Positions 18,163-26,495 are shown, counted from the first letter of the stretch. The stretch is DNA of 64,000 bases from Cyclobacteriaceae bacterium (GCA_019694875.1 JAIBBC010000001.1:868001-932000); one strand, 5' to 3'. Notes: generated by a model from the sequence alone, not told the origin. Made by a program: numbers and translations.

Positions 18163-18744
18163 ATGAAAAAACTAGTTTTCGTATTCGCATTTGCTTTGAT
18201 AACAGCTGCTTCCATGGCACAGACACCTGCGGCCGTAAAAATCGGCTATGCTGATGTTGAATACATTTTCTCTAAAATGCCGGAAGCCAAGCAAATTCAG
18301 TCTGACCTTGAAGGACTTCAGGCGCAATTGAAAAAACAGTACGACACCAAGTACAACGAATTCCAAACTAAGCTTAAAACGTATCAGGATAATGTCAACA
18401 ATCCAAACATTCCGGATGCAGTAAAACAAAACTCTGCACGTGAACTCGAGCAATTGCAAGCCAATCTGCAGAAGCTTCAGGAAGATTCACAGGCTGATTT
18501 GCAGAAGAGAAATTCTGCATTGCTCGGACCTGTACAAGAGAAGGTTGGTAAAGCGATTGAAGACGTTGCAAAAGAAAATGGTTTTTCATTGGTACTTAAC
18601 AACCAGATCAGCGGACTGGATGTAATCCTGTTCGGTGACGAAAAACTCGATGTGTCGGACCTTGTGCTGAAGAAAATGGGCGTTAACCCTGATGCGCAAA
18701 CAACCCCTGCTGCCAATACTACTACGACTCCTAAGAAGCCGTAA
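18163..18744 (+). CDS. Skp/OmpH-family periplasmic chaperone (second copy)
   Basis: The protein has 193 residues from the ATG at 18163 (MKKLVFVFAFALITAASMAQ). A TTG at 18142 in the same frame lacks a signal-peptide start and is rejected. The mature part begins KIGYADVEYIFSKMPEAKQI, followed by a coiled-coil rich in Gln/Lys/Glu and the LLGPVQEKVGKAIEDVAKENG hairpin. A proline/threonine-rich tail ends the chain. It is a paralogue of the upstream copy with low identity outside the domain ends. An intrinsic terminator follows 24 bases later. Confidence 0.9.
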   Translation: MKKLVFVFAFALITAASMAQTPAAVKIGYADVEYIFSKMPEAKQIQSDLEGLQAQLKKQYDTKYNEFQTKLKTYQDNVNNPNIPDAVKQNSARELEQLQANLQKLQEDSQADLQKRNSALLGPVQEKVGKAIEDVAKENGFSLVLNNQISGLDVILFGDEKLDVSDLVLKKMGVNPDAQTTPAANTTTTPKKP

Positions 18745-18768
18745 TCACACAACATAAAAATTGATAAG

Positions 18769-18797
18769 ACCCCGTCCCTGAAAAGACGGGGTTTTTT
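18769..18797 (+). terminator. Intrinsic terminator of the bamA-ompH operon
   Basis: An 8-base stem (ACCCCGTC at 18769-18776 with GACGGGGT at 18785-18792) and an 8-base loop are followed by a T run. It sits 24 bases after the second ompH stop and just before the LD-carboxypeptidase gene, closing the 12388-18744 block. Confidence 0.92.
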
Positions 18798-18811
18798 ATT
18801 TACTTGGAATC

Positions 18812-19711
18812 ATGATTAAACCCGGGTTTCTTCGAAAAGGTGATAAGGTTTGCCTGGTGGCGCCCGGGCGCAAGCTTGATCGCGCAAGCATCGACACGGC
18901 TGCTGGTATTCTTCAGGAACATGGATTATCCGTAAGGCTGGGCGAAAATCTTTTTAGTTCCGCACATAGTTATTTGTCGGGCAGCGATGCTGAACGGTTA
19001 GCCGATCTGCAGCGCGCATTGGACGATCCATCGATCAACGCAATCATTTGTGTTCGTGGTGGATATGGAACTAACCGCATTCTTGACCAGCTCGATTTTA
19101 CCCGATTCGTAAAAGCACCTAAATGGGTTTGCGGGTTCAGCGATGTCACGGCATTACATTTGAAATTGCAGGCGGTGGGAATTGAAAGCATTCACGGAGC
19201 AATGCCTGTACAGTTTCAAAAAAACGGAGCCGGCCATTCCGCTGAAAGTCTGATTAAAACACTGTTTGGAACGTTCGAACCGCTCACTGCGCAATTTTCC
19301 GCAGCAAACCGGTTAGGTGAGGGAACCGGGAAATTAATCGGTGGAAATCTGTCGTTGCTTACTGACTCGCTCGGAACATCCAACGAAATTCAAACTGAAA
19401 ACAAAATTTTAGTGATCGAGGAAGTTGGTGAATATGCATATCGGTTTGACCGGATGATTGTGCAACTCAAACGCGCTGGCAAGTTGAATAAGCTTGCGGG
19501 CCTTGTTATTGGCCACATGACCGACATCAAAGAAGGTGAATTACCTTTTGCAGAAACAGTTGAGCAGATGCTGAGGTATCATACCCGGGAATTCAACTAT
19601 CCGGTTGCATTCAATTTCCTTACCGGCCACGATCATCCGAATCTTTCATGGATTGAAGGTGCAGATGCACGCCTGACAGCAACCTCTACAGGATCAACCC
19701 TTACCTTTTAA
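18812..19711 (+). CDS. LD-carboxypeptidase, peptidase family S66
   Basis: This 299-residue enzyme of the LdcA/MccF family cleaves the L-D bond releasing the terminal D-alanine of murein tetrapeptides during peptidoglycan recycling. The nucleophile is S110 in CGFSDVTALH. VRGGYGTNRILDQLD is the conserved loop before it. The acid-base pair is probably E in VIEEVGEYAYRFDRM (near residue 208) and H in NFLTGHDHPNLSW (near 271). There is no signal peptide, so it acts in the cytoplasm. It stands alone after a terminator and ends convergently on the aminotransferase gene with a 4-base overlap. Confidence 0.92.
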   Translation: MIKPGFLRKGDKVCLVAPGRKLDRASIDTAAGILQEHGLSVRLGENLFSSAHSYLSGSDAERLADLQRALDDPSINAIICVRGGYGTNRILDQLDFTRFVKAPKWVCGFSDVTALHLKLQAVGIESIHGAMPVQFQKNGAGHSAESLIKTLFGTFEPLTAQFSAANRLGEGTGKLIGGNLSLLTDSLGTSNEIQTENKILVIEEVGEYAYRFDRMIVQLKRAGKLNKLAGLVIGHMTDIKEGELPFAETVEQMLRYHTREFNYPVAFNFLTGHDHPNLSWIEGADARLTATSTGSTLTF

Positions 19712-20613
19712 AACGGGAGTTTTTCCGAATACTTCGGAATAAGTGTCTTGAATTTTTGCTGAAGGTCATTCAGCAGCGAGCTTCCAGAACGGTTAATTAT
19801 TTTTCTGCCATCAATTTCGTGAATGGGTGTAAGTTCGCCCATCGTTCCCGTGCCGAAAACCTCATCGGCTGTATAAAATTCTGTTAATGAAAGATTACGT
19901 TCTTCAATTGCGATGTTGTGCGCTTTACATAATTCTATCACCAGGCTGCGGGTTATCCCATGCAAACATGCATCCGCATGCGGTGTATAAACAACATTGT
20001 TTTTGGTCATGAACAGGTTGATGTCATTCAGTTCGGCAACAAATCCCTGATGATCGAGCATCAATGCTGCATCAACCCCCGCGACGTTAGCCTGAATCTT
20101 GGCCAGGATATTATTCAACAGGTTGTTGTGATGAATTTTTGAATCAAGAAATTGCGGATTGTTCCTCCGCATAGAAGACGTGATAACACGAATGCCCGTG
20201 TTGTTATCGTACACAAGTGGCTTCCATTCGGCCAGCACAATCAGGCATGAGCCTTTGGTATTCACGCGCGGATCCATTCCCGAAGTAACTTTTTCACCGC
20301 GTGTAAGCGTAAGCCGGATGTGGGTTTCATCCTTCATACCATTTGCTTTCAACGTTTCAAAGATCGCTTGTCTGACAGTATCCTTAGTGGGTATATCAGT
20401 AAATGCGAGGGCGTGAGCCGAAGCTTGTAATCGGTCAAGATGCTTATCCAGACAAAAAATTCCGCCATTGTAAACGCGCAATCCTTCCCACACCGCATCA
20501 CCACCCTGAACAGAACTGTCGAAAACAGAAACTTTTGCTTCACTTCTTGGCAGCAGTTTTCCACCTACATGAACGATAATGTTCTCGTTTTTTGGATTGT
20601 ATTTCTGGAGCAT
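19708..20613 (-). CDS. Class IV (branched-chain/D-amino acid type) aminotransferase
   Basis: This 301-residue fold-type IV PLP enzyme has its Schiff-base lysine at K159 (LDSKIHHNNLLNN) and the conserved glutamate at E194 (GFVAELNDINLF). The FDSSVQGGDAVWEGLRVYNG segment lies at the domain interface, and FGTGTMGELTPIHEIDGRKI is the phosphate-side loop. The family includes branched-chain aminotransferase, D-alanine transaminase and aminodeoxychorismate lyase. The substrate cannot be decided from sequence. It follows a sulfotransferase-like gene by 3 bases, and the two are likely to act together. Confidence 0.9.
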   Translation of the reverse strand: MLQKYNPKNENIIVHVGGKLLPRSEAKVSVFDSSVQGGDAVWEGLRVYNGGIFCLDKHLDRLQASAHALAFTDIPTKDTVRQAIFETLKANGMKDETHIRLTLTRGEKVTSGMDPRVNTKGSCLIVLAEWKPLVYDNNTGIRVITSSMRRNNPQFLDSKIHHNNLLNNILAKIQANVAGVDAALMLDHQGFVAELNDINLFMTKNNVVYTPHADACLHGITRSLVIELCKAHNIAIEERNLSLTEFYTADEVFGTGTMGELTPIHEIDGRKIINRSGSSLLNDLQQKFKTLIPKYSEKLPF

Positions 20614-20616
20614 AGG

Positions 20617-21327
20617 TTAAGGTCGGATCGCGTGAGTTAAGAGTTTTTTATAATATACATCGGCTTCATCAGCCAACGACTTAAGGCCATCCGGGAGCGT
20701 GCGTTCGCTGGTAGCCTGCTTTTCAAAACCTGTCGATTTATGAACGTTCGCATACCAGTGCGGAGCCCAAACTCCGTCATACGGCTTCGGGCCGGCAGTC
20801 CAACTGAGCATTTGTTTTTGAAATTCGATTCCCGCACGATCGCAAACCTGCTTCAGTACTGACTCCGGATTTTCAAGCAGCAAGCCCGAATCAAGCACGA
20901 TGCTTTTTGGATCGTTAAATTCATCAAAGAGTTTCCATTCGTATTCGATACCGATATCGCGCATCACCGGCTTTTCAATAACCTGGGCATAGCTCGCAAT
21001 GATTTGCCGGGGGTTCCGGATTAGAAAAATGTTTACGCACTTCGAAAGGAAGTCATGGTTAGTCATCACTTCAATATGATGCGCCATGTTTTTGATGAAG
21101 TAAACAGGTTTGGAGTGCTGCGAAAAAATTTGCGCTTTAACGGTTTCTTCGTTTGCCGATTGGGCTTTCAAAACATCTGACTTACCCGGATGGTTAACAT
21201 CCGTTTTTGAGAAGTACATCGCATAAAACGGTTCGTCCACCACGGTAGTATCGCTGCGCTGCGCGAACGAATACATTAAGGCGGTTGAAATGTTCCGGGG
21301 GCCGGAGATCAGGTGCAGGTATTTCAA
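20617..21327 (-). CDS. Sulfotransferase-like P-loop protein
   Basis: This 236-residue cytoplasmic protein has a PAPS-type 5'-phosphosulfate loop near the N-terminus (LISGPRNISTALMYSFAQRSD, with a P-loop variant at residues 8-20) and the 3'-phosphate motif around IFLIRNPRQIIASYAQ (R104 onward). The family is annotated as sulfotransferase or branched-chain-aminotransferase-like. From memory, plant proteins of the latter name fuse this domain to a class IV aminotransferase, matching the neighbour encoded 3 bases downstream here. True PAPS-dependent activity is not established. The acceptor is unknown. Confidence 0.75.
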   Translation of the reverse strand: MKYLHLISGPRNISTALMYSFAQRSDTTVVDEPFYAMYFSKTDVNHPGKSDVLKAQSANEETVKAQIFSQHSKPVYFIKNMAHHIEVMTNHDFLSKCVNIFLIRNPRQIIASYAQVIEKPVMRDIGIEYEWKLFDEFNDPKSIVLDSGLLLENPESVLKQVCDRAGIEFQKQMLSWTAGPKPYDGVWAPHWYANVHKSTGFEKQATSERTLPDGLKSLADEADVYYKKLLTHAIRP

Positions 21328-21363
21328 ACGTAAAAAGTTTGCCGGTAAGCTACAATTTTTTGA

Positions 21364-21984
21364 TCAACCGAACGAGACCAGGTATTTCACAAGTGCGTAA
21401 AGGCCGAGTGCCAGCAATATGATGCCGGGTATAAACTTTACATTCCGGTTAGAAGAGAAGGCAACACTCATTCGCTTCGCCAGATACGCCACCAACATTA
21501 GCAGCATAAATGCGCCCAGTGATATTCCGAGCAGATAACTATGAACTTCAGCGGCACTTGACAGAGCGATCCAGCCCTGGCTTTTCAAATAAGCCGTTAT
21601 TCCGATCCAAAATGGCATCGCCAGTGGATTGAGAATGCTTAACACGATTCCTTTTCTGAACCCGCTTTCGCGAACCGGTTCTACTTCACGTGTTTTCTGT
21701 GTTGCGCTCCGGAGTGTAACAATTCCGAGTGTTATCATGACCAATGCGCTAATCAATGTAAAGTTTTGGACGATAACCGGTGAAGAAGTAATCCAGTCTT
21801 CAAAGATCAATGCAACCCATGCGTAAGGATATTCAATCAGCGCTGCAGCCAGCGCAAAGCGGAAAGCAACATCCATTTTTTGTTCCATACCCAGTCTGAG
21901 CATGGTGAGGTTAAGCGTGCCGGGCGGAATTGAGCCCAGAAAGCTGAAGGCCAAGGCAATGAAAAATGTGGCGATCAGGCTCAT
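21364..21984 (-). CDS. LysE-family amino acid exporter
   Basis: This 206-residue membrane protein has six hydrophobic helices and the LysE/RhtB opening: LIATFFIALAFSFLGSIPPG followed by TLNLTMLRLGMEQKMDVAFRFALAAALIEYPYAWVAL, with GSIPPGTLNLT corresponding to the usual GPGP-like motif. NPLAMPFWIG matches the second conserved segment. The family exports amino acids and small polar compounds. Its start overlaps the end of the ATP-grasp gene by 4 bases, so the exporter may export that enzyme's product. Confidence 0.88.
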   Translation of the reverse strand: MSLIATFFIALAFSFLGSIPPGTLNLTMLRLGMEQKMDVAFRFALAAALIEYPYAWVALIFEDWITSSPVIVQNFTLISALVMITLGIVTLRSATQKTREVEPVRESGFRKGIVLSILNPLAMPFWIGITAYLKSQGWIALSSAAEVHSYLLGISLGAFMLLMLVAYLAKRMSVAFSSNRNVKFIPGIILLALGLYALVKYLVSFG

Positions 21985-23024
21985 TGCGGAAGGGTTGCTT
22001 CCTTGAATTTTTTATAAATCTCTTTGCCTTCGCGATAGGAGGTAAAGGCAATTCCACGCCTGTGATTTTGCATGCTGATCAAAAAGATATTTTTCCAGTG
22101 CGTAAACAAGATACCGAAGGCCTTCCACAACGAAAATCCTGGATGGTAAATATGCGCAGGTTCGGCCCCGCAACCGTTCAGTTCCATGATTTTAATGTCG
22201 CCCTCGTATAACGCTTCGATTGATGCACACCGAAGGTCATATCGCCCGAAATAAAATCCATCAATTTGTTTACTGATAACATCAAATGTTTTTGAAAGGC
22301 GTTCATTGATCAAATGCTCTCCGTTCACAAAGGTGGTTCCGAGCGAATGATTACCGATGGAGTTTAGAACAAACTTCTCTCCGGCCGGGAGCACGTTAGT
22401 TAACCGTTGCGAATGTGCATTTGCTAGTTTAGGCCATTGAAGTTTCGCGCGGGGCTTGGCAAGAATTAGTTCCTGCAGGTTAGACCTACCATCACCGGTT
22501 ACGGTAAGCATATCTTTAATTACCACCGAAGTTACGTTTCCTTCGCCCTCGTTTGGAAAACGTGTATAAAACACACCCAGCTCTATCGGCAAATCGAGAA
22601 ACTCCTGAATAAGAAAATCTTTATTCAACGACCCGAGATACGATTCGATTTGAGACTCATATGAAATTTTTTTTACCATGAATCCGCGCTCACCCAAGTC
22701 GGGTTTAAAAATTACCGGTAAATGGAAGTTGTGTTTTCGTAGGGTATCAAGCACATCAGTTTTTGTAGCCGGGGCTTTGATCAATACCGTTTTTGGTTTG
22801 TACCGATCGGGGATAAGATTCAATACATCGTGTTTTGATTCTCCAAACATTCCACCCAGCACAATGGTGGGGTTAGAGGCCGAAAAGAACAGCAATGACC
22901 GCGCGCGAAGTGATAGCCAAAGCCAGTAGATGAAAAGGGGAAATTGAACGATGCCGAACGGCCAGTACTCCCAGGCCGTAAGTCGAATGATAAAATTGCT
23001 GTTACGGAATTTCGTCCAGCTCAT
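21981..23024 (-). CDS. ATP-grasp ligase-like protein with an N-terminal membrane segment
   Basis: This 347-residue protein starts with a hydrophobic helix (about residues 22-46). From residue 95 it carries an ATP-grasp domain: VIFKPDLGERGFMVKKISYE for the nucleotide lysine strand, LIQEFLDLPIELGVFYTRFP, and IKIMELNGCGAEPAHIYHPG near the magnesium-binding end. Relatives are annotated D-alanine-D-alanine-ligase-like, but specificity is unknown. ATP-grasp enzymes join a carboxylate, as acyl phosphate, to an amine or thiol. It is followed with 4-base overlap by a LysE exporter and preceded 6 bases away by a DinB gene. Confidence 0.8.
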   Translation of the reverse strand: MSWTKFRNSNFIIRLTAWEYWPFGIVQFPLFIYWLWLSLRARSLLFFSASNPTIVLGGMFGESKHDVLNLIPDRYKPKTVLIKAPATKTDVLDTLRKHNFHLPVIFKPDLGERGFMVKKISYESQIESYLGSLNKDFLIQEFLDLPIELGVFYTRFPNEGEGNVTSVVIKDMLTVTGDGRSNLQELILAKPRAKLQWPKLANAHSQRLTNVLPAGEKFVLNSIGNHSLGTTFVNGEHLINERLSKTFDVISKQIDGFYFGRYDLRCASIEALYEGDIKIMELNGCGAEPAHIYHPGFSLWKAFGILFTHWKNIFLISMQNHRRGIAFTSYREGKEIYKKFKEATLPQ

Positions 23025-23030
23025 GAAATT

Positions 23031-23543
23031 TTATCGTGCCGCCAGGGTTTCCTGATATCGGATGGTGGACGCGGCTATTCCAAAATCATGGGCGAGTTTA
23101 ACATACGGTGCTGCTTCGCGGATACCGATTTTCATGATGGCCATGTGGTGCACCGCATGTTCGATGTTATAGACCAGTTCGCGCAGGTAATTTGTTTCAA
23201 TAGTAACGAACTCTTCCTTGTCGAGATCATAAGCTGCCTCAAGCTTCAAGGCTTTGTCGGTGCGATGTGACTTAACAAACTCATCTATTTTACTGATCAC
23301 CGAAAGTGCTATGAACTTGTCCGTTTCAATTAACTTATCGTGTGCGCGTTTATCGTAGTTGATTACTCCGCCTTCAAAACCATTCTCCAGGCAAATAAAA
23401 AATTCCAGTGTGTGACGCAGGTGCTGGCCGAGCGTTGAGTTGCCCAACGCATCAACAGGTTTAACAAAATCCCGCTCTGAAAGCTGACTAACCATCCCGG
23501 TAAGGTGACTTAGTATGTTAGAGCATGCGTGATTGATATTCAT
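23031..23543 (-). CDS. DinB-family four-helix protein
   Basis: The protein is 170 residues from the ATG at 23543 (MNINHACSNILSHLTGMVSQ). A TTG ten codons upstream falls beyond the -7 box and is rejected. It is a four-helix DinB/YfiT bundle with the three-histidine metal site suggested by GQHLRHTLEFF (about residues 39-49) and YNIEHAVHHMAIM (about 132-144). Some DinB relatives are metal-dependent thiol transferases (bacillithiol, mycothiol), others are uncharacterised. It appears to be the promoter-proximal gene of the 19708-23543 leftward operon. Confidence 0.85.
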   Translation of the reverse strand: MNINHACSNILSHLTGMVSQLSERDFVKPVDALGNSTLGQHLRHTLEFFICLENGFEGGVINYDKRAHDKLIETDKFIALSVISKIDEFVKSHRTDKALKLEAAYDLDKEEFVTIETNYLRELVYNIEHAVHHMAIMKIGIREAAPYVKLAHDFGIAASTIRYQETLAAR

Positions 23544-23559
23544 AATGGGGGATTCTGGC

Positions 23560-23567
23560 CAAAGATA
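23560..23567 (-). promoter_or_regulatory. Bacteroidota -7 box for the DinB operon
   Basis: On the minus strand TATCTTTG matches TAnnTTTG. It lies 16 bases upstream of the DinB ATG at 23543. There is no clear -33 TTG. It would drive the run of closely spaced genes down to 19708. Confidence 0.5.
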
Positions 23568-23630
23568 AGGCAAAACTGAAGATAATTTAACATTCTGGTT
23601 ACAGTGCCGACAAAAGTTCTGTTTGAACGG

Positions 23631-24089
23631 TCAGTGAACAATTTTAGTCCAGTTACGGTCGCCTGCATCTTTTAATTTTTGCTCGTTTTTATTCCATTTT
23701 TCCAGAGTGTTGTTCGTCCAGAAATTATAAAACAAGTAAAGTTTTCCATCCAGGATCTTATAAGTCTCCGGATCGACTTTCACCTTCTCGCCATTCTCAC
23801 CCATGGCATAGGCGCACCAGCCGCCATACGCAGGTTCATACTTGTCGGGCTCGGTTTTAAATTTTGTCAGATTGACCTGACTGGCGAAATGATATGTAAC
23901 GCCTTTGTACGAATAGCTCAGGCTGCTTTTTCCTTCGGCCGGTTTGCCATCAAAATAGCTTACCGGGTCATAGCCTTCCAGGGCCAGGCCATCTTTTACG
24001 TTATAGTGCTTTTGGCGGAGGGCATCGGTTTGCGCAAAGGTGGCAACCGAGAACATCATAAACAGGAGCGTCAGACTGAATCTCATCAT
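23631..24089 (-). CDS. Secreted YHS-domain protein
   Basis: This 152-residue protein has a signal peptide (MMRFSLTLLFMMFSVATFAQ) followed by a YHS domain: GLALEGYDPVSYFDGKPAEG, then YKGVTYHFASQVNLTKFKTEPDKYEPAYGGWCAYAMGENG. The GYDPVSYF opening and the cysteine in GGWCAYAMG are the family hallmarks. YHS domains occur in metal-handling proteins, and periplasmic forms are often annotated as copper or heavy-metal related. The next ATG (24086) is an equally good start. It lies alone, 87 bases downstream of the DinB promoter region and 74 from recX. Confidence 0.85.
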   Translation of the reverse strand: MMRFSLTLLFMMFSVATFAQTDALRQKHYNVKDGLALEGYDPVSYFDGKPAEGKSSLSYSYKGVTYHFASQVNLTKFKTEPDKYEPAYGGWCAYAMGENGEKVKVDPETYKILDGKLYLFYNFWTNNTLEKWNKNEQKLKDAGDRNWTKIVH

Positions 24090-24163
24090 AGTAACTTACG
24101 AATAAAACCCGAAGGTAGGTTTTCGGAAAGGGGGGATTTGTCGCGCACGCTACAATTCGAAAA

Positions 24164-24643
24164 TTAGTCCGGCAATGCGTTTTTCAACGCTTTCCACACA
24201 AGTTCAGGCTCAAATCCTTTTTGGATGACCGACTGCGCAATTTTGTTCCGCAAAACGAAGCGATCTTCAGTTTCGGGCTGCTCAAGCTTTTCTGCAATAA
24301 GCTTCTCTAACGTCAGCTGATAATCTGCTTCCTCGATGTCTTTCAAACCAATCTGGATACACTTCTTTGAAATGCCCTTGCCCTCAAGCGCATGCACAAT
24401 CTTGATGCGGCCCCAGTGTTTAATCCGGAATTTTCCACCCGCAAAAAGTTTTGCAAAGCGTTCCTCGTTCAGAAATCCTTCGGTTATCAGGTAACTGAGT
24501 AATTCATCAGCATCTGAAGAATTCAGTCCGTACTCGTAGAGTTTATTTTTTACTTCCTGATGGCAACGTTCCTGGTAAGCACAATAACGCAATGCTTTTT
24601 GTCGCGCCTGCTCAACCGTTAATCGCTTGCGGGATTGTTGCAC
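24164..24643 (-). CDS. recX: Regulatory protein RecX
   Basis: This 159-residue protein is built of three tandem three-helix repeats as in RecX, which binds RecA filaments and modulates recombinase activity. Key segments are ARQKALRYCAYQERCHQEVKNKL (repeat 1), SYLITEGFLNEERFAKLFAGGKFRIKHWG (repeat 2) and GFEPELVWKALKN (end of repeat 3). Bacteroidota RecX often has cysteines in the first repeat, as here (YCAYQERC). It follows the YcxB-like gene by 3 bases and is probably co-transcribed with it. No recA is in the window. Confidence 0.92.
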   Translation of the reverse strand: MQQSRKRLTVEQARQKALRYCAYQERCHQEVKNKLYEYGLNSSDADELLSYLITEGFLNEERFAKLFAGGKFRIKHWGRIKIVHALEGKGISKKCIQIGLKDIEEADYQLTLEKLIAEKLEQPETEDRFVLRNKIAQSVIQKGFEPELVWKALKNALPD

Positions 24644-24646
24644 AAA

Positions 24647-25129
24647 TTACTTCACCAGTTTTTTGGTTTTTAATACACTGCCCACAAACTTCCGTTCATT
24701 ATCAGTATTAAAAATCCGGAACGGCAAATAGATCAGTTGTGCCTTGTTGATGAACAGCACAAAGTAATCTTTGCCAATATCAGCGCTTTTAATCTGGTCC
24801 CACTTCATGGGCATCCCTTCGCGCGCATTGATTTTCATCACAATCTGCTGGCTGCTGATCTCGTATGAGAATTTTTCGAACAACATTTTCCCCTGTTCGA
24901 GCTGAGTTACCCCATAAAACTGAATCCACCAGAATAAAATGTAAAGACCCAGGCCGACACCCGCTCCGATAAACCACCAGAACGTATCCGCACCGGGAAT
25001 CATGTATCCAAGACAAAGTACAAAAGCACCGAGCGCAGCAATCCAACCTTGCTTCTTCAAAACAGCCTGCAACGCCAGCTTGATATAAATCTTCTTTTCG
25101 AGTTTGTAATTTTTTGTTTTAACGATCAT
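24647..25129 (-). CDS. YcxB-like membrane protein
   Basis: This 160-residue protein has two membrane helices (about residues 29-45 and 50-72) between a short basic N-terminus and a C-terminal beta-rich domain. FSYEISSQQIVMKINAREGMPMKWDQIKSADIGKDYFVLFINKAQLIYLPFRIF matches the YcxB-like C-terminal pattern, in which W and the IxKR/LPxR strands recur. The family is uncharacterised. It sits 3 bases upstream of recX and 23 bases downstream of nadC in the same direction. Confidence 0.78.
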   Translation of the reverse strand: MIVKTKNYKLEKKIYIKLALQAVLKKQGWIAALGAFVLCLGYMIPGADTFWWFIGAGVGLGLYILFWWIQFYGVTQLEQGKMLFEKFSYEISSQQIVMKINAREGMPMKWDQIKSADIGKDYFVLFINKAQLIYLPFRIFNTDNERKFVGSVLKTKKLVK

Positions 25130-25152
25130 AACCTATCAACAATCAATTCTTT

Positions 25153-26010
25153 TTAAAATGCCTTGAGGCTTAAGTCCATGCTTTTGATGGAATGCGTTAA
25201 CGCCCCTACCGAAATAAAATCCACCCCTGTTTCTGCCACTGCGCGAATTGTTTCATCCGTGATGCCTCCGCTGGCTTCTGTTTGATACTTGCCGGCAATG
25301 AGTGCTACAGCTTGTTTCATATCCGCAGTCGACATGTTATCCAGCATGATCACGTCCACCCCGCTTGTCTCCAAAACTGCCTTTACCTCCTCCAGGTTGC
25401 GCGTTTCTATCTCAATCCGGAGATTTTTTTTCGTGGCGCGAAGATACTCTTTTGTTTGATTGATTGCTTGTGCGATTCCGCCTGCCATATCAACATGATT
25501 ATCTTTTAACATGATCATGTCGTACAGGCCGATCCGGTGATTCAATCCTCCTCCGATTATCACAGCCCATTTCTCAAGCAGCCGGAAGTTGGGAGTTGTT
25601 TTGCGGGTGTCCAGAAGTCGTGCATGAGTTCCTGCAATCAGTCCGGACAGATACCGGGTGTAGGTAGCGATTCCGCTCATGCGCTGCATACAGTTCAATA
25701 CCAGCCGTTCGCATGTTAAGATAGATCGTGCCGATCCTTCCACCACAAAAGCTACATCTCCTTTTTTAACGGGTTGGCCATCAGAAATTGAGCCGGAGAC
25801 TTTGAGGGAAGAATCGAAATGCCTGAAAATAATTTCGGCAAGTTCAACACCCGCGATAATGCCGTCTTGTTTAACCAGAAGCCGGGCTTTGTGTGTAGCC
25901 GATGCGGGTATCGAAGCCAGCGTGGAGTGATCGCCATCGCCAACATCTTCAGCAAACGCTGACGTGATAAATTGTTGCAAAAATTGATCGGTGATATACG
26001 CAGGTCTCAC
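25153..26010 (-). CDS. nadC: Nicotinate-nucleotide pyrophosphorylase (carboxylating)
   Basis: This 285-residue quinolinate phosphoribosyltransferase makes nicotinate mononucleotide in de novo NAD synthesis. Diagnostic residues are in ILTCERLVLNCMQRMSGIAT, LLDTRKTTPNFRLLEKWAV, the GGGLNHRIGLYDMIMLKDNH segment that binds quinolinate and PRPP, and EIETRNLEEV with VDVIMLDNMS. The C-terminal SGGITDETIRAVAETGVDFISVG closes the barrel. nadA and nadB are not in the window. The upstream gap to DUF4783 (64 bases) shows no clear -7 box. Confidence 0.96.
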   Translation of the reverse strand: MRPAYITDQFLQQFITSAFAEDVGDGDHSTLASIPASATHKARLLVKQDGIIAGVELAEIIFRHFDSSLKVSGSISDGQPVKKGDVAFVVEGSARSILTCERLVLNCMQRMSGIATYTRYLSGLIAGTHARLLDTRKTTPNFRLLEKWAVIIGGGLNHRIGLYDMIMLKDNHVDMAGGIAQAINQTKEYLRATKKNLRIEIETRNLEEVKAVLETSGVDVIMLDNMSTADMKQAVALIAGKYQTEASGGITDETIRAVAETGVDFISVGALTHSIKSMDLSLKAF

Positions 26011-26074
26011 GGCACAAAAATGATCAGGATTTTCGGATTTACGGTCTGCCGGATTCCTGTTTGTGCGTAGGCCG

Positions 26075-26479
26075 CTACTGTTTCACAAAGGAAATTTCCT
26101 GAATGAGCTGATCTTTGTTGATCGTTTTGATCTTCATCCACACACGGTATACATCACTTCCGCTTTTGTATTCACCAATTGCGAACGGTTGTCCGCCTTT
26201 TGAAGACCCCTGGTGAATAATATTGAAATCGTTTGGTGCGTGAGTTTTGAAAAAATCGCGCAGCACAAACTCCGCCTGTGCCTTGCTGTAATTCTGAAGC
26301 TTGCCCTCAATCGTTACATCAACCGTCTGGTTCAGGTATTTCGACAGTTCTTTTGCGCTACCCGCCTTAATAGCTTCTTTTACCTGGTCTACAACCTCGT
26401 TTTTCTGTGCCAGCGCAGGGTTGGAGGCCAAAAAGAGCACACCAATTGCCATCGACAAAAACAACCACTTTCTCCTCAT
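26075..26479 (-). CDS. Secreted DUF4783 protein
   Basis: The protein is 134 residues from the ATG at 26479 (MRRKWLFLSMAIGVLFLASN, signal peptide ending near ALAQ). An upstream start at 26509 would lie beyond a -7 box. The mature domain has the NTF2-like pattern of DUF4783: VKEAIKAGSAKELSKYLNQTVDVTIEG, then VLRDFFKTHAPNDFNIIHQG and YRVWMKIKTINKDQLIQEISF. The family is a small periplasmic protein of Bacteroidota without known function. It lies downstream of its own promoter, divergent from gpmI. Confidence 0.85.
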   Translation of the reverse strand: MRRKWLFLSMAIGVLFLASNPALAQKNEVVDQVKEAIKAGSAKELSKYLNQTVDVTIEGKLQNYSKAQAEFVLRDFFKTHAPNDFNIIHQGSSKGGQPFAIGEYKSGSDVYRVWMKIKTINKDQLIQEISFVKQ

Positions 26480-26495
26480 AGCGTTGAGATATACC

